DNA of 33,245 nt from Armatimonadota bacterium (GTDB lineage Bacteria; Armatimonadota; Fimbriimonadia; Fimbriimonadales; ATM1): positions 1-33,245 of the forward strand of contig JAJPJR010000005.1 in the NCBI GenBank assembly GCA_021324165.1, in the 5' to 3' direction. Below, in pieces: positions 15,666 through 24,019 of this stretch (positions are counted from its first letter, which is position 1; each line of letters opens with the position of its first letter). A program made the position numbers and the translations under genes. The notes below the pieces were generated by a model that ran no database searches, was not told where the DNA came from, and saw only the letters and a program-made list of their open reading frames with translations.

Positions 15666-16544
15666 GTGAAGTCAAGCCGGCCTGAAGCGTTTACCCTGAT
15701 CGAGCTGCTCGTCTCATTGACAGTGGTGGCGATCCTGGCCGCCATTCTATTCCCTATTTTCCGCTCCGCGATGGATGCCGCGAAGAAATCCCAATGCATC
15801 CAGAACATGCGCCAAGTGGGCGAGGCGTTCCAAACGTATCTGGTGGATTACGACGAGCGCGTGCCTCCTGTCTCCTACACCGAATCGCTTCCGGGAGACT
15901 CGACCGAGAACCGGTCTTGGGTGCAAAACCTGCTTCCTTATGTAGGAACGCTAAGTCTGTTTTACTGCCCAGCCGATCTTGGCCGCGACGACATGTCCGA
16001 CAGGCCGCGTTCGCTCGATGCGCATTCCGACCCAGGACAAGAGTTTTTCGAATCCAGCATCCGCACCGACTTTGGATACAACTATCTATATCTGGCTCCC
16101 CTCAGCCGCAACGCAAAAGATATCTGGGTTTCCAACACACAAAAACTTTCGCGCATTTCCGATACTTCGTCCACGTTGTTATATGTTGATTCGGTCTGGG
16201 ACCGCGATCTTTCCGGAAGGCCGCACGGAGGCGGCAGCTACATCGTGGTTCCGCCGTGCCGCTACATTCTGCTCAACGGCAAACCGAAAGACACGTTCGA
16301 ATTTGCACAAGATACCAAACTGTATTTCGGTCCGAAGCCCGAAGGCTGGCACGATGAATCGCTCAAAGATTGGCTTGTGTACGGCGGAGCGTGGCCGTGG
16401 CACAACTCCAAGTTTAATGTGCTGTTCCTAGACGGCCGCGCGAAAACGCTCACCTTAGGCGCGCTGACCGATGGGTGCAATTTCAAACCGTATTGGCGCG
16501 GCAACATCACTTCGCGGGAGAACTACCTGTGGGACCTCGATTGA
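15666..16544 (+). CDS. DUF1559-type pseudopilin (prepilin N-terminal motif, H-x9-DG)
   Basis: This 292-residue protein has a short basic leader and the prepilin peptidase motif at residues 8-14 (A, then FTLIELL), followed by a hydrophobic helix to about residue 29. Cleavage would fall after Ala8 instead of the usual Gly. The C-terminal domain ends with the H-x9-DG motif (from WHNSKF to FLDG), typical of the large families of type II secretion/type IV pilin-like proteins in Planctomycetota, Verrucomicrobiota and Armatimonadota. It is exported through the membrane and its partner is unknown. GTG 15666 is the only plausible start. No secretion ATPase or peptidase is nearby. A small membrane protein overlaps its end. 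Confidence 0.9.
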   Translation: MKSSRPEAFTLIELLVSLTVVAILAAILFPIFRSAMDAAKKSQCIQNMRQVGEAFQTYLVDYDERVPPVSYTESLPGDSTENRSWVQNLLPYVGTLSLFYCPADLGRDDMSDRPRSLDAHSDPGQEFFESSIRTDFGYNYLYLAPLSRNAKDIWVSNTQKLSRISDTSSTLLYVDSVWDRDLSGRPHGGGSYIVVPPCRYILLNGKPKDTFEFAQDTKLYFGPKPEGWHDESLKDWLVYGGAWPWHNSKFNVLFLDGRAKTLTLGALTDGCNFKPYWRGNITSRENYLWDLD

Positions 16545-16765
16545 AAAGTTCCGGGTTTTCCAAGCCGGTGTATTGGGTCGTGCTTTTCGGCGTGATGCTC
16601 TGCACAGGCGGGTTCGCCTTTGGCATCGCTTCTTGGGCAACTTCCAATCCTGAACCCCGCACTTCAGCGTTGCAATCTCCCCGCGCAACCGACGATGTTT
16701 TCGCCCCGCCCGGCCCCTCCGCGTACGATACGATCACGCCGTACAAAGGCCGAACGCGCAACTAA
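16529..16765 (+). CDS. Small single-pass membrane protein
   Basis: This protein of about 78 residues has one transmembrane segment (YWVVLFGVMLCTGGFAFGIA) and a Pro/Ser/Arg-rich tail, with no recognised motif. The start is uncertain. GTG 16529 has CGGGAG eight bases upstream and overlaps the pseudopilin gene by 16 bases; TTG 16541 overlaps the pseudopilin stop codon and gives a 74-residue protein. An ATG cannot be found near the membrane segment. It ends in a four-base convergent overlap with the phosphomannomutase gene. Context suggests cotranslation with the pseudopilin. Confidence 0.55.
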   Translation: MGPRLKSSGFSKPVYWVVLFGVMLCTGGFAFGIASWATSNPEPRTSALQSPRATDDVFAPPGPSAYDTITPYKGRTRN

Positions 16766-18105
16766 GCGCGGATCATCTTCAGCAGCTGCTCGGTTTTCTC
16801 TCTAACCAGTTCGGCGTTGCCGCGGCTTTCCACGTTCAGCCGCACAACAGGCTCTGTGTTGCTTGCCCGAACGTTAAACCGCCACTCATCGAACTCGATC
16901 GAAAGCCCGTCGGTTTCATCCAGTTTCCCATCTGCAAAAGTTTCGCGAATCCGTTTCATGACGGCATCTACATCGTCCACCTTGCTGTTCTGCTCGCCGC
17001 TGCAAGGATATTTTCTCTCCATTTCGCCCACCATCTGTCCAAGCGTTTGATTCGAACGGCTGAGCAGACGAGCGACCTGCAAAAACGGAATCATGCCCGA
17101 ATCGCAAAACCAATGCGACCTGAAGTAGTGGTGCGCGCTCATCTCGCCGCCATAAATCGCATTTTCTTTCCTCATCCGCTCTTTAATGAACGCGTGCCCT
17201 GTCTTGCAGCAAACAGGGCGGCCGCCCAGACTCGTTACAATGTCAATGGTGTTCCAAATCAGCCTTGGGTCGTGAATGATCGTTTCGCCAGGATGATGCA
17301 TCAACATGTCACGCGCCAGCAATCCGACAATGTAATACCCTTCGATGAACGAACCGTTTTCATCAAAGAAAAAGCATCGGTCGTAATCGCCGTCCCACGC
17401 AACGCCGAAATCGAACTTCTCAGCCTTCATCCTCTCCACTGTCGGCTTTCTGCTCGATTCTAAAATCGGGTTGGGCACGCCGGTGGGAAACGTCCCATCG
17501 GGCTCAAACCGCATCTCCACAATCTCTAACGGCAGATGCGGCTCCAGCGAGCGCAGCGCAACTCCCGCGCACCCGTTGCCCGCATCGCACAACACGCGCA
17601 TCGGCCGCAAACTCTGTGCCGGCACAATGTTCAAAAGATGTTGGACAAACTCGGAATAAACATCCCTTCGGTTCACCGATCCGCTTCCGGTGCGGCTGAA
17701 ATCCCGCTCCCGAGTCCTTCGCTCGATTTCCCACAATCCCGAATCGCCGCTGATCGGCTTGCTCTGTTCGCGAACGATCTTCATGCCGTTGTATTCAGGA
17801 GGATTGTGCGACGCGGTAACCATTACGCCCGCATCAAATGCGTCATTTGCTGTGGCGAAATAAACCATTTCGGTTCCGCACAAACCGATGTCGGTTACAT
17901 CAACACCCGCCATTGTGAACCCGTTCGTCAAACCGTCTACGATGCCGCGGCTGCTCGTGCGGATGTCGTGTCCAATCACCGCGGTTTTTGCGCCGGTTTC
18001 ATCGGCAATCGCGCGGCCGATGCGTTCGGCAATCTCGGCGTTCAGTTCGCTTGGCACAATGCCGCGAATGTCATACGCCTTAAAGCACGCCAATCTCTCT
18101 GTCAT
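16762..18105 (-). CDS. manB: Phosphomannomutase / phosphoglucomutase
   Basis: This 447-residue member of the alpha-D-phosphohexomutase family interconverts hexose 6- and 1-phosphates in the cytosol for nucleotide-sugar, polysaccharide and glycan synthesis. All four signature loops are present: TASHNP with the phosphoserine Ser99, the metal loop DGDYDR at 238-243, the sugar loop GEMSAHHYF, and the phosphate loop RASNTEPVVRLNVE. GEMSAHHYF is typical of the PMM/PGM group instead of the phosphoglucosamine mutases. I chose ATG 18105; the TTG before it adds nothing. It lies 11 bases downstream of the cysteine desulfurase gene and is likely cotranscribed. Confidence 0.93.
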   Translation of the reverse strand: MTERLACFKAYDIRGIVPSELNAEIAERIGRAIADETGAKTAVIGHDIRTSSRGIVDGLTNGFTMAGVDVTDIGLCGTEMVYFATANDAFDAGVMVTASHNPPEYNGMKIVREQSKPISGDSGLWEIERRTRERDFSRTGSGSVNRRDVYSEFVQHLLNIVPAQSLRPMRVLCDAGNGCAGVALRSLEPHLPLEIVEMRFEPDGTFPTGVPNPILESSRKPTVERMKAEKFDFGVAWDGDYDRCFFFDENGSFIEGYYIVGLLARDMLMHHPGETIIHDPRLIWNTIDIVTSLGGRPVCCKTGHAFIKERMRKENAIYGGEMSAHHYFRSHWFCDSGMIPFLQVARLLSRSNQTLGQMVGEMERKYPCSGEQNSKVDDVDAVMKRIRETFADGKLDETDGLSIEFDEWRFNVRASNTEPVVRLNVESRGNAELVREKTEQLLKMIRA

Positions 18106-18116
18106 CAAAAAACGTT

Positions 18117-19247
18117 TTACCCTATGCGCCGCGTTATCACATCCGCTGCCTGTTTTGTGCGCTTTGCCGCTTCCATCGCGTCTTCGATTTCAGAATGTGC
18201 GCCGAAACTAAATCGCAGCGCCGACTTTGCCTGAGTCTCGCTCATCCCCATTGCAATGAGCACATGCGAGGGTTCGATGCTTCCGCTGGAACACGCCGAC
18301 CCCGAAGATGCGTCCACCCCCAAACGATCCAAATTAATCAGCATCGCTTCGGATGATGCGCCCCGAATCGTAAAATGTGCATGGCCGGGCAGGCCGTTTT
18401 TCACGCTCCATTCAACCGCTTCGATGCGCATCGCCTGCACGAACGCGTCGCGGACGGACTGAATTCTTTCTGCGCGACCCGGGTCTTCCATCGCCTCCTT
18501 CACCGCTTCGGCAAACCCGACGATTCCTGCCACGTTCTCGGTTCCAGCCCTCATTTCGCGCTCCTGGCCGCCGCCGAACAAAATCGGTTTGATCGCGGCG
18601 CCTGCCCGAATGCGAAGCGCGCCGACGCCTTTGGGGCCATAAATCTTGTGGGCCGAAATCGCCGTCGCGTCGGGAGTTTCATCCAGCGGCAGAAGCCCGA
18701 ACGATTGAACCGCATCGCAAAAAAACAACGCTCCAAACTTTTGGCAGATCTCCGCGATTGTCGCAACGTCGTTCAGTGCGCCGGTTTCATTGTTTGCGCT
18801 CATCGCCGCAACCATGCACACGTCATCGCTCATCGCATCAAATAGGGCGTTCAAATCCATTTGTCCGTCAGACGTCAACGGAATTTTTTCAACGGAAAAT
18901 CCCAGCGAGTTCAGCCGGGGCCCGCATTTCAGCACGCACTCGTGTTCGCCCGCCGAAAACAGAAACCGTTTTCGGTTCGTGCATCCAGCCGCCGCACCGA
19001 AAATCGCCAAGTTCGCCGCTTCGGTGCCCGAGGACACGAACACAATCTCGCCCGGCAGACACCGCATCGCGCGGGCGATTACGTCCCTCGCCTCATCAAT
19101 CGCTTGTCGCGCGGCCCGCGCCCCTTCGTAAAGGCTGCTCGGATTGTGAAACTTTTCCCGCAGCCACGGCTCCATCGCCGCCGCTGCCCGCGCCGAGACG
19201 GGAGTGGTGGCCGCATGGTCGCAATAAAGCCGGGATCCGATCCGCAT
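18117..19247 (-). CDS. Cysteine desulfurase (NifS/IscS-type)
   Basis: This 376-residue PLP enzyme removes sulfur from cysteine as an enzyme persulfide, for Fe-S clusters or thiolated tRNA. It starts with LYCDHAATTP. It has His102 in SAGEHE, Asp178 and Gln181 for PLP, the Schiff-base lysine Lys201 in SAHKIYGPKG, and the catalytic Cys319 in SSGSACSSG followed by EPSHVL. No iscU, mnmA or rrf2 gene adjoins, so the sulfur acceptor is unclear. It is divergent from the DUF1003 gene across 47 bases and lies upstream of the phosphomannomutase. Confidence 0.93.
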   Translation of the reverse strand: MRIGSRLYCDHAATTPVSARAAAAMEPWLREKFHNPSSLYEGARAARQAIDEARDVIARAMRCLPGEIVFVSSGTEAANLAIFGAAAGCTNRKRFLFSAGEHECVLKCGPRLNSLGFSVEKIPLTSDGQMDLNALFDAMSDDVCMVAAMSANNETGALNDVATIAEICQKFGALFFCDAVQSFGLLPLDETPDATAISAHKIYGPKGVGALRIRAGAAIKPILFGGGQEREMRAGTENVAGIVGFAEAVKEAMEDPGRAERIQSVRDAFVQAMRIEAVEWSVKNGLPGHAHFTIRGASSEAMLINLDRLGVDASSGSACSSGSIEPSHVLIAMGMSETQAKSALRFSFGAHSEIEDAMEAAKRTKQAADVITRRIG

Positions 19248-19294
19248 AGAGCCCCTATTCTAACGGATTGCGCAAATCGAGTAACTTCGCCCTC

Positions 19295-19798
19295 ATGAAT
19301 CCGCAACTCGATAAGGTCGTTTTCGAAAACATCAACGCGCTTCGGGCACACCGCCTGCAGCACCAGCGCAAACGAACGCTGCAAGAAAGAATCGCCGACG
19401 TCATCACCGACTTCTCGGGCAACATGAAGTTCGTTTACCTTCATTCGCTGTGGTTTGTGGCATGGATTCTTCTCAATGTCCACGTTTTGCCCATCAAGCC
19501 GTTCGATCCCTACCCGTTCAACTTTCTAACGATGATGGTGTCGTTGGAAGCGATCTTTCTTTCGACCTTCGTGCTCATCAGCCAAAACCGTATGGCCGAT
19601 GAGGCAGATTCGCGCTCAGAACTCGACTTGCAAATCAACCTTCTTGCCGAGCGTGAAGTAACGAAGCTTATCTGCATGGTGGATGCGATTGCCGATAAAC
19701 TTGGGATTGAGCTCACCGATGAAGAAACCCGCGAAATGGAGCAGAAAGTGATGCCCGAAGAGGTGCTGGAAGAACTCGACCGAAAAAAGAGTGACTAA
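19295..19798 (+). CDS. DUF1003 family membrane protein
   Basis: This 167-residue protein has the DUF1003 pattern: a basic N-terminal helix with RTLQERIADVITDFSGNMKF, two membrane segments (about 44-62 and 74-94) separated by a short PFDPYPFNFL turn, then SQNRMADEADSR and an acidic helical tail. The function of the family is unknown. I chose ATG 19295; the in-frame TTG at 19268 would add nine residues. It ends convergently with motB in a four-base overlap. Confidence 0.85.
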   Translation: MNPQLDKVVFENINALRAHRLQHQRKRTLQERIADVITDFSGNMKFVYLHSLWFVAWILLNVHVLPIKPFDPYPFNFLTMMVSLEAIFLSTFVLISQNRMADEADSRSELDLQINLLAEREVTKLICMVDAIADKLGIELTDEETREMEQKVMPEEVLEELDRKKSD

Positions 19799-20661
19799 CG
19801 GCCCGAGATTCCGAATTTCGGTTTGATTTCGGCTTGAATCGGTTTTGAAATTGGTGAACCGCCAAGCACTTTATCTTCCATCCATTTGTAGGGCAGCAAA
19901 ATGGTCACGCGGCGGTTAGTAAAATTCAAAGGGTCAGAAGGCACACGCAGCCTGCGCGCGGCAAAACCCCGCACCGCCAGCACGTTGTTTTCGGAGAGCC
20001 CGCCTTCGCGCATCACATCGAGCGTCGAGCGCGCGCGGTCTTGTGAAAGGTCCCAGTTGTCATAAACAGCGCCCGGCGAATACGGCCGTGCGTCCGTGTG
20101 GCCGTCTATCACCACATTCTGATTCGCCTTCGTAAGCAGCGCGCCTAACTTCATGAACAGCGTGCGCGCAACAGGGCGCACCACGGCGCTTCCCGATTCA
20201 AAAAACACCGAGCCCGCACCTTCCATCACGTTAATCACCAGCCCTTCCTCGGTCATTTTCAGTTCGATGTTTTTTTCCAGTCCTTTCAGATCAGGAGTTT
20301 TTTCAATGGTCTGTTCCACCTCCGCGCGCAGCTTGGCCATTTTATCAATGTCTGCATCGCGGGTCTTTGCCTGATATCCGTCGCTCGTACCGCCCTGGGT
20401 CCCTCCCGTTTTGCCGTCTTTTTGGTTCAAAAACGACACCATGCTGTTGCCCCGCGCCTCTTTTTCAAAGTTAAACGGATCTTGAAAGTATCCAGCAATA
20501 AGCTTTCTGGTTTCCTGATCCAATCCCAAAATCCACATCACCAAAAAAAACGCCATCATCGCAGTCATGAAATCTGCGAATGCAACTTTCCATGAGCCGC
20601 CGTGGTGGCCGCCGCCCCCTTTTTTGATTTTCTTTACAATAATCGGTTGCTGGTCGGGCAT
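19795..20661 (-). CDS. motB: Flagellar motor stator protein MotB
   Basis: This 288-residue protein has a short basic cytoplasmic N-terminus, one transmembrane helix with the proton-binding Asp30 in FADFMTAMMAFFLVMW, the plug region after it, and an OmpA-like peptidoglycan-binding domain (about residues 155-255), including IDGHTDARP, NWDLSQDRA and FTNRRVTILL. MotB anchors the MotA/MotB stator to the wall and conducts ions, and the Asp favours protons. It starts directly at the motA stop codon (TAAATG), so the two are coupled. No other flagellar genes are in the window. Confidence 0.94.
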   Translation of the reverse strand: MPDQQPIIVKKIKKGGGGHHGGSWKVAFADFMTAMMAFFLVMWILGLDQETRKLIAGYFQDPFNFEKEARGNSMVSFLNQKDGKTGGTQGGTSDGYQAKTRDADIDKMAKLRAEVEQTIEKTPDLKGLEKNIELKMTEEGLVINVMEGAGSVFFESGSAVVRPVARTLFMKLGALLTKANQNVVIDGHTDARPYSPGAVYDNWDLSQDRARSTLDVMREGGLSENNVLAVRGFAARRLRVPSDPLNFTNRRVTILLPYKWMEDKVLGGSPISKPIQAEIKPKFGISGR

Positions 20662-21516
20662 TTATGCGGCTTCCTTCTGTCTTACGCCCGTTTCCATTTC
20701 GGTGAAACTTGGCCGCATTTCTGGATCAATGTTTCTGCGCGCAAACTCGATGCATGTGATCGGGCTTTCGCCCCTCGCAAAACTAAAAAGCGCATACCGA
20801 ATGCAGTGCAGATACTGCATCGTGGCTTTGGTACGTGCGTTGATGGATGTCGCAATCGGCCCCAAAACTCCATAGCAAAGCAAAACGCCCAGCATCGTTC
20901 CGACAAGCGCAGCCGCAACGTGATGCCCAATCGAAGCGGGATCTCCCCCGATGGATCCCATCGTAATAATCACTCCCAAAACCGCGGCCACAATCCCGAA
21001 TCCAGGCATCGCATCGCCGGTGGTTTGAACAACGTGGCCTGTGTGTTCCATCTCGTGCTGCAACACCTCCAGGTCTATTTCCATCATCTCCATCAGGTCG
21101 TGCGGCGATACGGCGCCCGTCAAAATCACCTTCGAAGTGTCACAAAAAAACGCCATCGCCTGCTCGTTGTTCGCAAGCTCGGGGCATTTCTTAAAAAACT
21201 CGCTGTCTTCAGGATGCTCGATGTGCGATTCGAGCGCAAGCAGACCGTCGCGCCGTGCCAAATTGAACATCTGAAACAGCATTTTCAAAAGCGACAAATA
21301 CGTCTGCTTGTTATAAGGAATCGGCTTGAGAGTGCCCATCACCTCTTTGATCAGGTGGCCGAGAAAGCTGGGCGGATTGCTCACCAAAATCGAACCCAAA
21401 GCCGCCCCGACGATCACAACGATCTCCGAGATCTGAATCAGAACGCCCACCTGGCCGCCGGCCATAATAAAGCCGCCCAGGACCGCGCCCAGAACCACGA
21501 TGAGGCCGATGATCAC
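20662..21516 (-). CDS. motA: Flagellar motor stator protein MotA
   Basis: This 284-residue protein has four membrane helices in the MotA arrangement: two near the N-terminus, a long cytoplasmic loop (about residues 55-165), and the PGFGIVAAVLGVI helix with its conserved Pro, followed by GTMLGVLLCYGVLGPIA. The loop has the Arg/Glu-rich RRDGLLALESHIEHPED segment that contacts the rotor. The GTG start at 21516 gives the standard IIGLIVVLGAVLGGF opening. It is the first gene of a motA-motB pair and a 57-nt repeat overlaps its first base. Confidence 0.94.
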   Translation of the reverse strand: MIIGLIVVLGAVLGGFIMAGGQVGVLIQISEIVVIVGAALGSILVSNPPSFLGHLIKEVMGTLKPIPYNKQTYLSLLKMLFQMFNLARRDGLLALESHIEHPEDSEFFKKCPELANNEQAMAFFCDTSKVILTGAVSPHDLMEMMEIDLEVLQHEMEHTGHVVQTTGDAMPGFGIVAAVLGVIITMGSIGGDPASIGHHVAAALVGTMLGVLLCYGVLGPIATSINARTKATMQYLHCIRYALFSFARGESPITCIEFARRNIDPEMRPSFTEMETGVRQKEAA

Positions 21517-21572
21517 GGGTTCTCACCTGCGTGAGGGGGAAAGAATGCTCGCATCCGAGTCTAAGTATCGGC
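21516..21572. repeat. 57-nt dispersed repeat, copy 1
   Basis: This segment matches 23481-23537 with one mismatch (T/C at position 5). Bases 21521-21572 are identical. It contains three small palindromes: CTCAC/GTGAG, ATGC/GCAT and CCGA/TCGG. The repeat abuts the first codon of motA and so forms its leader. Confidence 0.9.
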
Positions 21573-21674
21573 AGTTCACCGCTTCCAACTGAGGGAGAGG
21601 ACGCTCAACAGTTCCTGTCAATTGATAAGAATTCACGTGAGGTTTTGCGCGCCGCGCGGGCACTCACAAACTTC

Positions 21675-22577
21675 CTACGCCGCGCGTCCGGTGTCCGAAA
21701 CTTTCCGCCGCGAAAACAGACGAGCGAAAAACTTTTCTATTCTTCGGGAGCTTCGGTGACACCAGCCGCTCCACCTGTCCAAAGCCCTCAGCATGAACAT
21801 CGGCGGATGCAATTCCACGTCGGAAAAACTCACCTTCGCTCCCGCAATCGGCAGCCGTTCCGGCCTGCGGTGGGTCTTGAACACATAGTCCCAAACCGCG
21901 AATCCCCAAAAACCCACAACTGCAAGGTTGCAGCTCGGCCGCCAATGGTGCATCAAATGAAAACTGTAGATTCTGCGGCCCAATCGCCCAAACCGCCCTT
22001 CAGTGAACGGCTTCCAAAACATCTCATACGGCAGATGCGTGATTGCGTGCCACATTTCGTAACCACAGTATTGAAGAGTGACCGCAGCGATGACCGAAAG
22101 CACAATCGGCGCCTCGGGAAAAATCAACTTGAACGGCAGCGCCAACAGCACCATAAAAATGCCGTAAAAAATCGAAATCGAATAAAAAGGAAACATCATG
22201 GACTCTTCCTGATGCTCTTCGACAACCGGAAACTGATTCTGCACCTCGACCAGCGCGTTCGGATTGTCGGGGCGCACCGGCGCCTTCACCGAAGTCAAAC
22301 CGTGATGCGTTGTGTGCGCACGATGCATCGAAGCCATGAAAGGCAAAACAGCCGAATGAAGCAGATAGCGGTGATAAAAATACTCGAACGCGCTGAGAGG
22401 AATTCCAAACAGAAACGTCCAAAACACGATCCACCAAGGCTTTCCTGCTTCCACCGCGAAGGCGTGCGGCGCGAGCAGCCGAAACGCAATCAGTGCCAAA
22501 GCAACCTGTGCAACCGTAAACAAAGCAAACGACACGTACGGCACGCGGTGATTCTTTTCTTGCAGATGATTGTCCAT
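21675..22577 (-). CDS. Fatty acid hydroxylase / sterol desaturase family membrane protein
   Basis: This protein of about 300 residues has four or five membrane segments and the His clusters of the membrane di-iron hydroxylase superfamily: HRYLLH, HRAHTTHH, HAITH and HLMHH. These enzymes hydroxylate or desaturate lipids using oxygen. The exact substrate is unknown. I prefer ATG 22577 (MDNHLQEKNHRVPYV) because the earlier ATG at 22610 sits in the loop of a 10-bp hairpin; either is possible, as neither has a good ribosome binding site. It follows the RRM gene on the same strand. Confidence 0.85.
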   Translation of the reverse strand: MDNHLQEKNHRVPYVSFALFTVAQVALALIAFRLLAPHAFAVEAGKPWWIVFWTFLFGIPLSAFEYFYHRYLLHSAVLPFMASMHRAHTTHHGLTSVKAPVRPDNPNALVEVQNQFPVVEEHQEESMMFPFYSISIFYGIFMVLLALPFKLIFPEAPIVLSVIAAVTLQYCGYEMWHAITHLPYEMFWKPFTEGRFGRLGRRIYSFHLMHHWRPSCNLAVVGFWGFAVWDYVFKTHRRPERLPIAGAKVSFSDVELHPPMFMLRALDRWSGWCHRSSRRIEKFFARLFSRRKVSDTGRAA

Positions 22578-22597
22578 AAATCTTTGATTGAGAGCAC

Positions 22598-22625
22598 GCT
22601 GCCCGTCCATTTGAAGACGGGCAGC
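22598..22625. repeat. Perfect 10-bp hairpin between the RRM and hydroxylase genes
   Basis: GCTGCCCGTC at 22598-22607 pairs with GACGGGCAGC at 22616-22625 around an eight-base loop. No T-run follows on either side, so it is not a typical terminator. It covers one possible start codon of the downstream hydroxylase gene and might act on its translation or on mRNA stability. Confidence 0.7.
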
Positions 22626-22671
22626 TGACGTTGTTGGTTTCCGGCATGCGCCGGTTCTAAGCTTTAGATAT

Positions 22672-22938
22672 TTATCTTCGGCGTCCTCCGCCCGAATAGT
22701 TCGAGCGATTTTCGCGCGGCCGCGCTTCGTTCACCATGATTTTTCTTCCGTCAAGATCTTTGCTGTTGGTCGCTTCGATCGCGGCCGACAGTTTGTCTTC
22801 GCTCACATCAACGAACCCAAACCCTCGCCCATCTACGATGCGTGCGTTGCTGCCGCCGAACTCAGAAAAGAGCGCTGCGAGTTGAGATTCGTTCACCGAA
22901 TAAGGCAGATTGCCCACATAAACGGTTTTATTTGCCAT
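22672..22938 (-). CDS. Small RNA-binding protein with one RRM domain
   Basis: This 88-residue protein is one RRM with both ribonucleoprotein motifs, VYVGNLPY (RNP2, residues 6-13) and GRGFGFVDV (RNP1), followed by an Arg/Gly/Ser tail. Such bacterial glycine-rich RRM proteins bind RNA and are often induced by cold; the role here is inferred. A clear GGAGG precedes the ATG by eight bases. The upstream 259 bases hold hairpin elements but no gene. Confidence 0.92.
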   Translation of the reverse strand: MANKTVYVGNLPYSVNESQLAALFSEFGGSNARIVDGRGFGFVDVSEDKLSAAIEATNSKDLDGRKIMVNEARPRENRSNYSGGGRRR

Positions 22939-23073
22939 GAAATGGCCTCCATTTTTGATTAGATTGTTCCGGTTCCAAACAGCTGAGAGATCGAAAATGA
23001 ACCGGCCCGGAGGCGTGAATCAAGGTGCGATGTCAGAGAGATTTCGAACAGTAACACCATCATGATACCCGAT

Positions 23074-23101
23074 CCCTCTCCCTTGCGCCTGCGGGAGGGG
23101 G
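23074..23101. repeat. REP-like hairpin
   Basis: CCCTCTCCC...GGGAGGGGG with the core CCCTTGCGC(C)TGCGGGAG forms an imperfect GC-rich palindrome. It shares the TCCCTTGCGC core with the element at 26324-26355, suggesting a dispersed REP-type family. Confidence 0.6.
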
Positions 23102-23140
23102 TGCCTTCTTAAGTGCGCGAGGCTCGCACGAGCGATGAGT

Positions 23141-23181
23141 TGCCCGTGGCACGATGCCGCGCAGATACCAAAGCACGGGCA
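23141..23181. repeat. Eight-base inverted repeat with 25-base loop
   Basis: TGCCCGTG at 23141-23148 pairs with CACGGGCA at 23174-23181, with a nested GGC/GCC hairpin inside. No gene spans it. It may be a REP-type element or a structured leader near the RRM gene; function not known. Confidence 0.5.
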
Positions 23182-23197
23182 CCCCCTAAGCCCTTCT

Positions 23198-23480
23198 TCA
23201 ACGCGTCACGATCACGGTGATCTCGGGCGAGATCAATCGCAGTCTTGGAGCACAATAGGCAGGCGGAATCTTCTCTTTCTCGGCCTCACCACTCAACCCC
23301 ATCACCTGCTCGTGATACACGATTCGCAGCCGATAACTGCCCGGCGACAAGATGAATGCCGAACGAATCGGCGGGCTCTCACAAGCGAGCGACTTTCCCG
23401 GTGCGACCTGAAAGGCAGAGTTGCCATCTCGATTCCGAGTTCCGAATCGAGCCGCCCCAACTTTCCCTTTCGGAGACAAG
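23198..23480 (-). pseudogene. C-terminal remnant of an unidentified protein, cut at the repeat
   Basis: The last 65 or so residues are protein-like: FQVAPGKSL, then FILSPGSYRLRIVYHEQVMG and a terminal APRLRLISPEITVIVT block, a beta-sandwich-like ending seen in many secreted hypothetical proteins. The frame runs on upstream to 23596, but that part is encoded by the 57-nt repeat (23481-23537) and has no such character. No start codon with a ribosome binding site is visible. The simplest reading is a gene truncated by a rearrangement at the repeat. Confidence 0.55.
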
Positions 23481-23537
23481 CGGGCTCTCACCTGCGTGAG
23501 GGGGAAAGAATGCTCGCATCCGAGTCTAAGTATCGGC
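23481..23537. repeat. 57-nt dispersed repeat, copy 2
   Basis: This is the second copy of the repeat at 21516-21572, in the same orientation, one mismatch in 57. It borders the truncated remnant at 23198-23480. Confidence 0.9.
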
Positions 23538-24019
23538 TTCTGGGGCCTAATGATTGAGGCGCTTTGGGGTTCTTTGGTGACTTGAAATCCTAACAATTCA
23601 TCGCAGTTTCGCTGGCGGGGATTCTATCTATTCTATTCATTATCTCGTGTCTTGCCACATTCATTCTCTCAATTCTCTCCGTTCTCGTCATCATCTGTAC
23701 TTTGCACGCTCCCGCGATTCTCGAACGAGTGGTTCGTTGAAGAGATTGAGGCGTGTGCGAAAACATCCTTGCAATGCACCTATAGTGTTGGAGGAGACAG
23801 GTTTTCAACCATCGGGAGGCAGCATCGAGGTCAGTAGTCAACGGGCAGCCGGTGGTACGAAGCGTGGTGCGCAAGGAAACCTGAGTCCGCGTGCATGGCA
23901 CGGTTCGTTGATCACTCGGCGAATTCTGCTGTTCACTCGACAGAGGTTTGTCACTCACTGCTAAACCCTCCGGGCCTGTCAGCGCCACCCGCCCCCGTCC
24001 ACGTTGGTAAATTCGGGTT
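23538..24019. other. Gene-free interval, 482 bases
   Basis: No convincing coding region is seen on either strand; the open frames here are of low-complexity composition without protein-like patterns. Bases about 23625-23700 are pyrimidine-rich with recurring TCTATT and ATTCTCT words. The remainder is featureless apart from the promoter region expected for the gene at 24020, for which no clear boxes were found. Confidence 0.6.
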
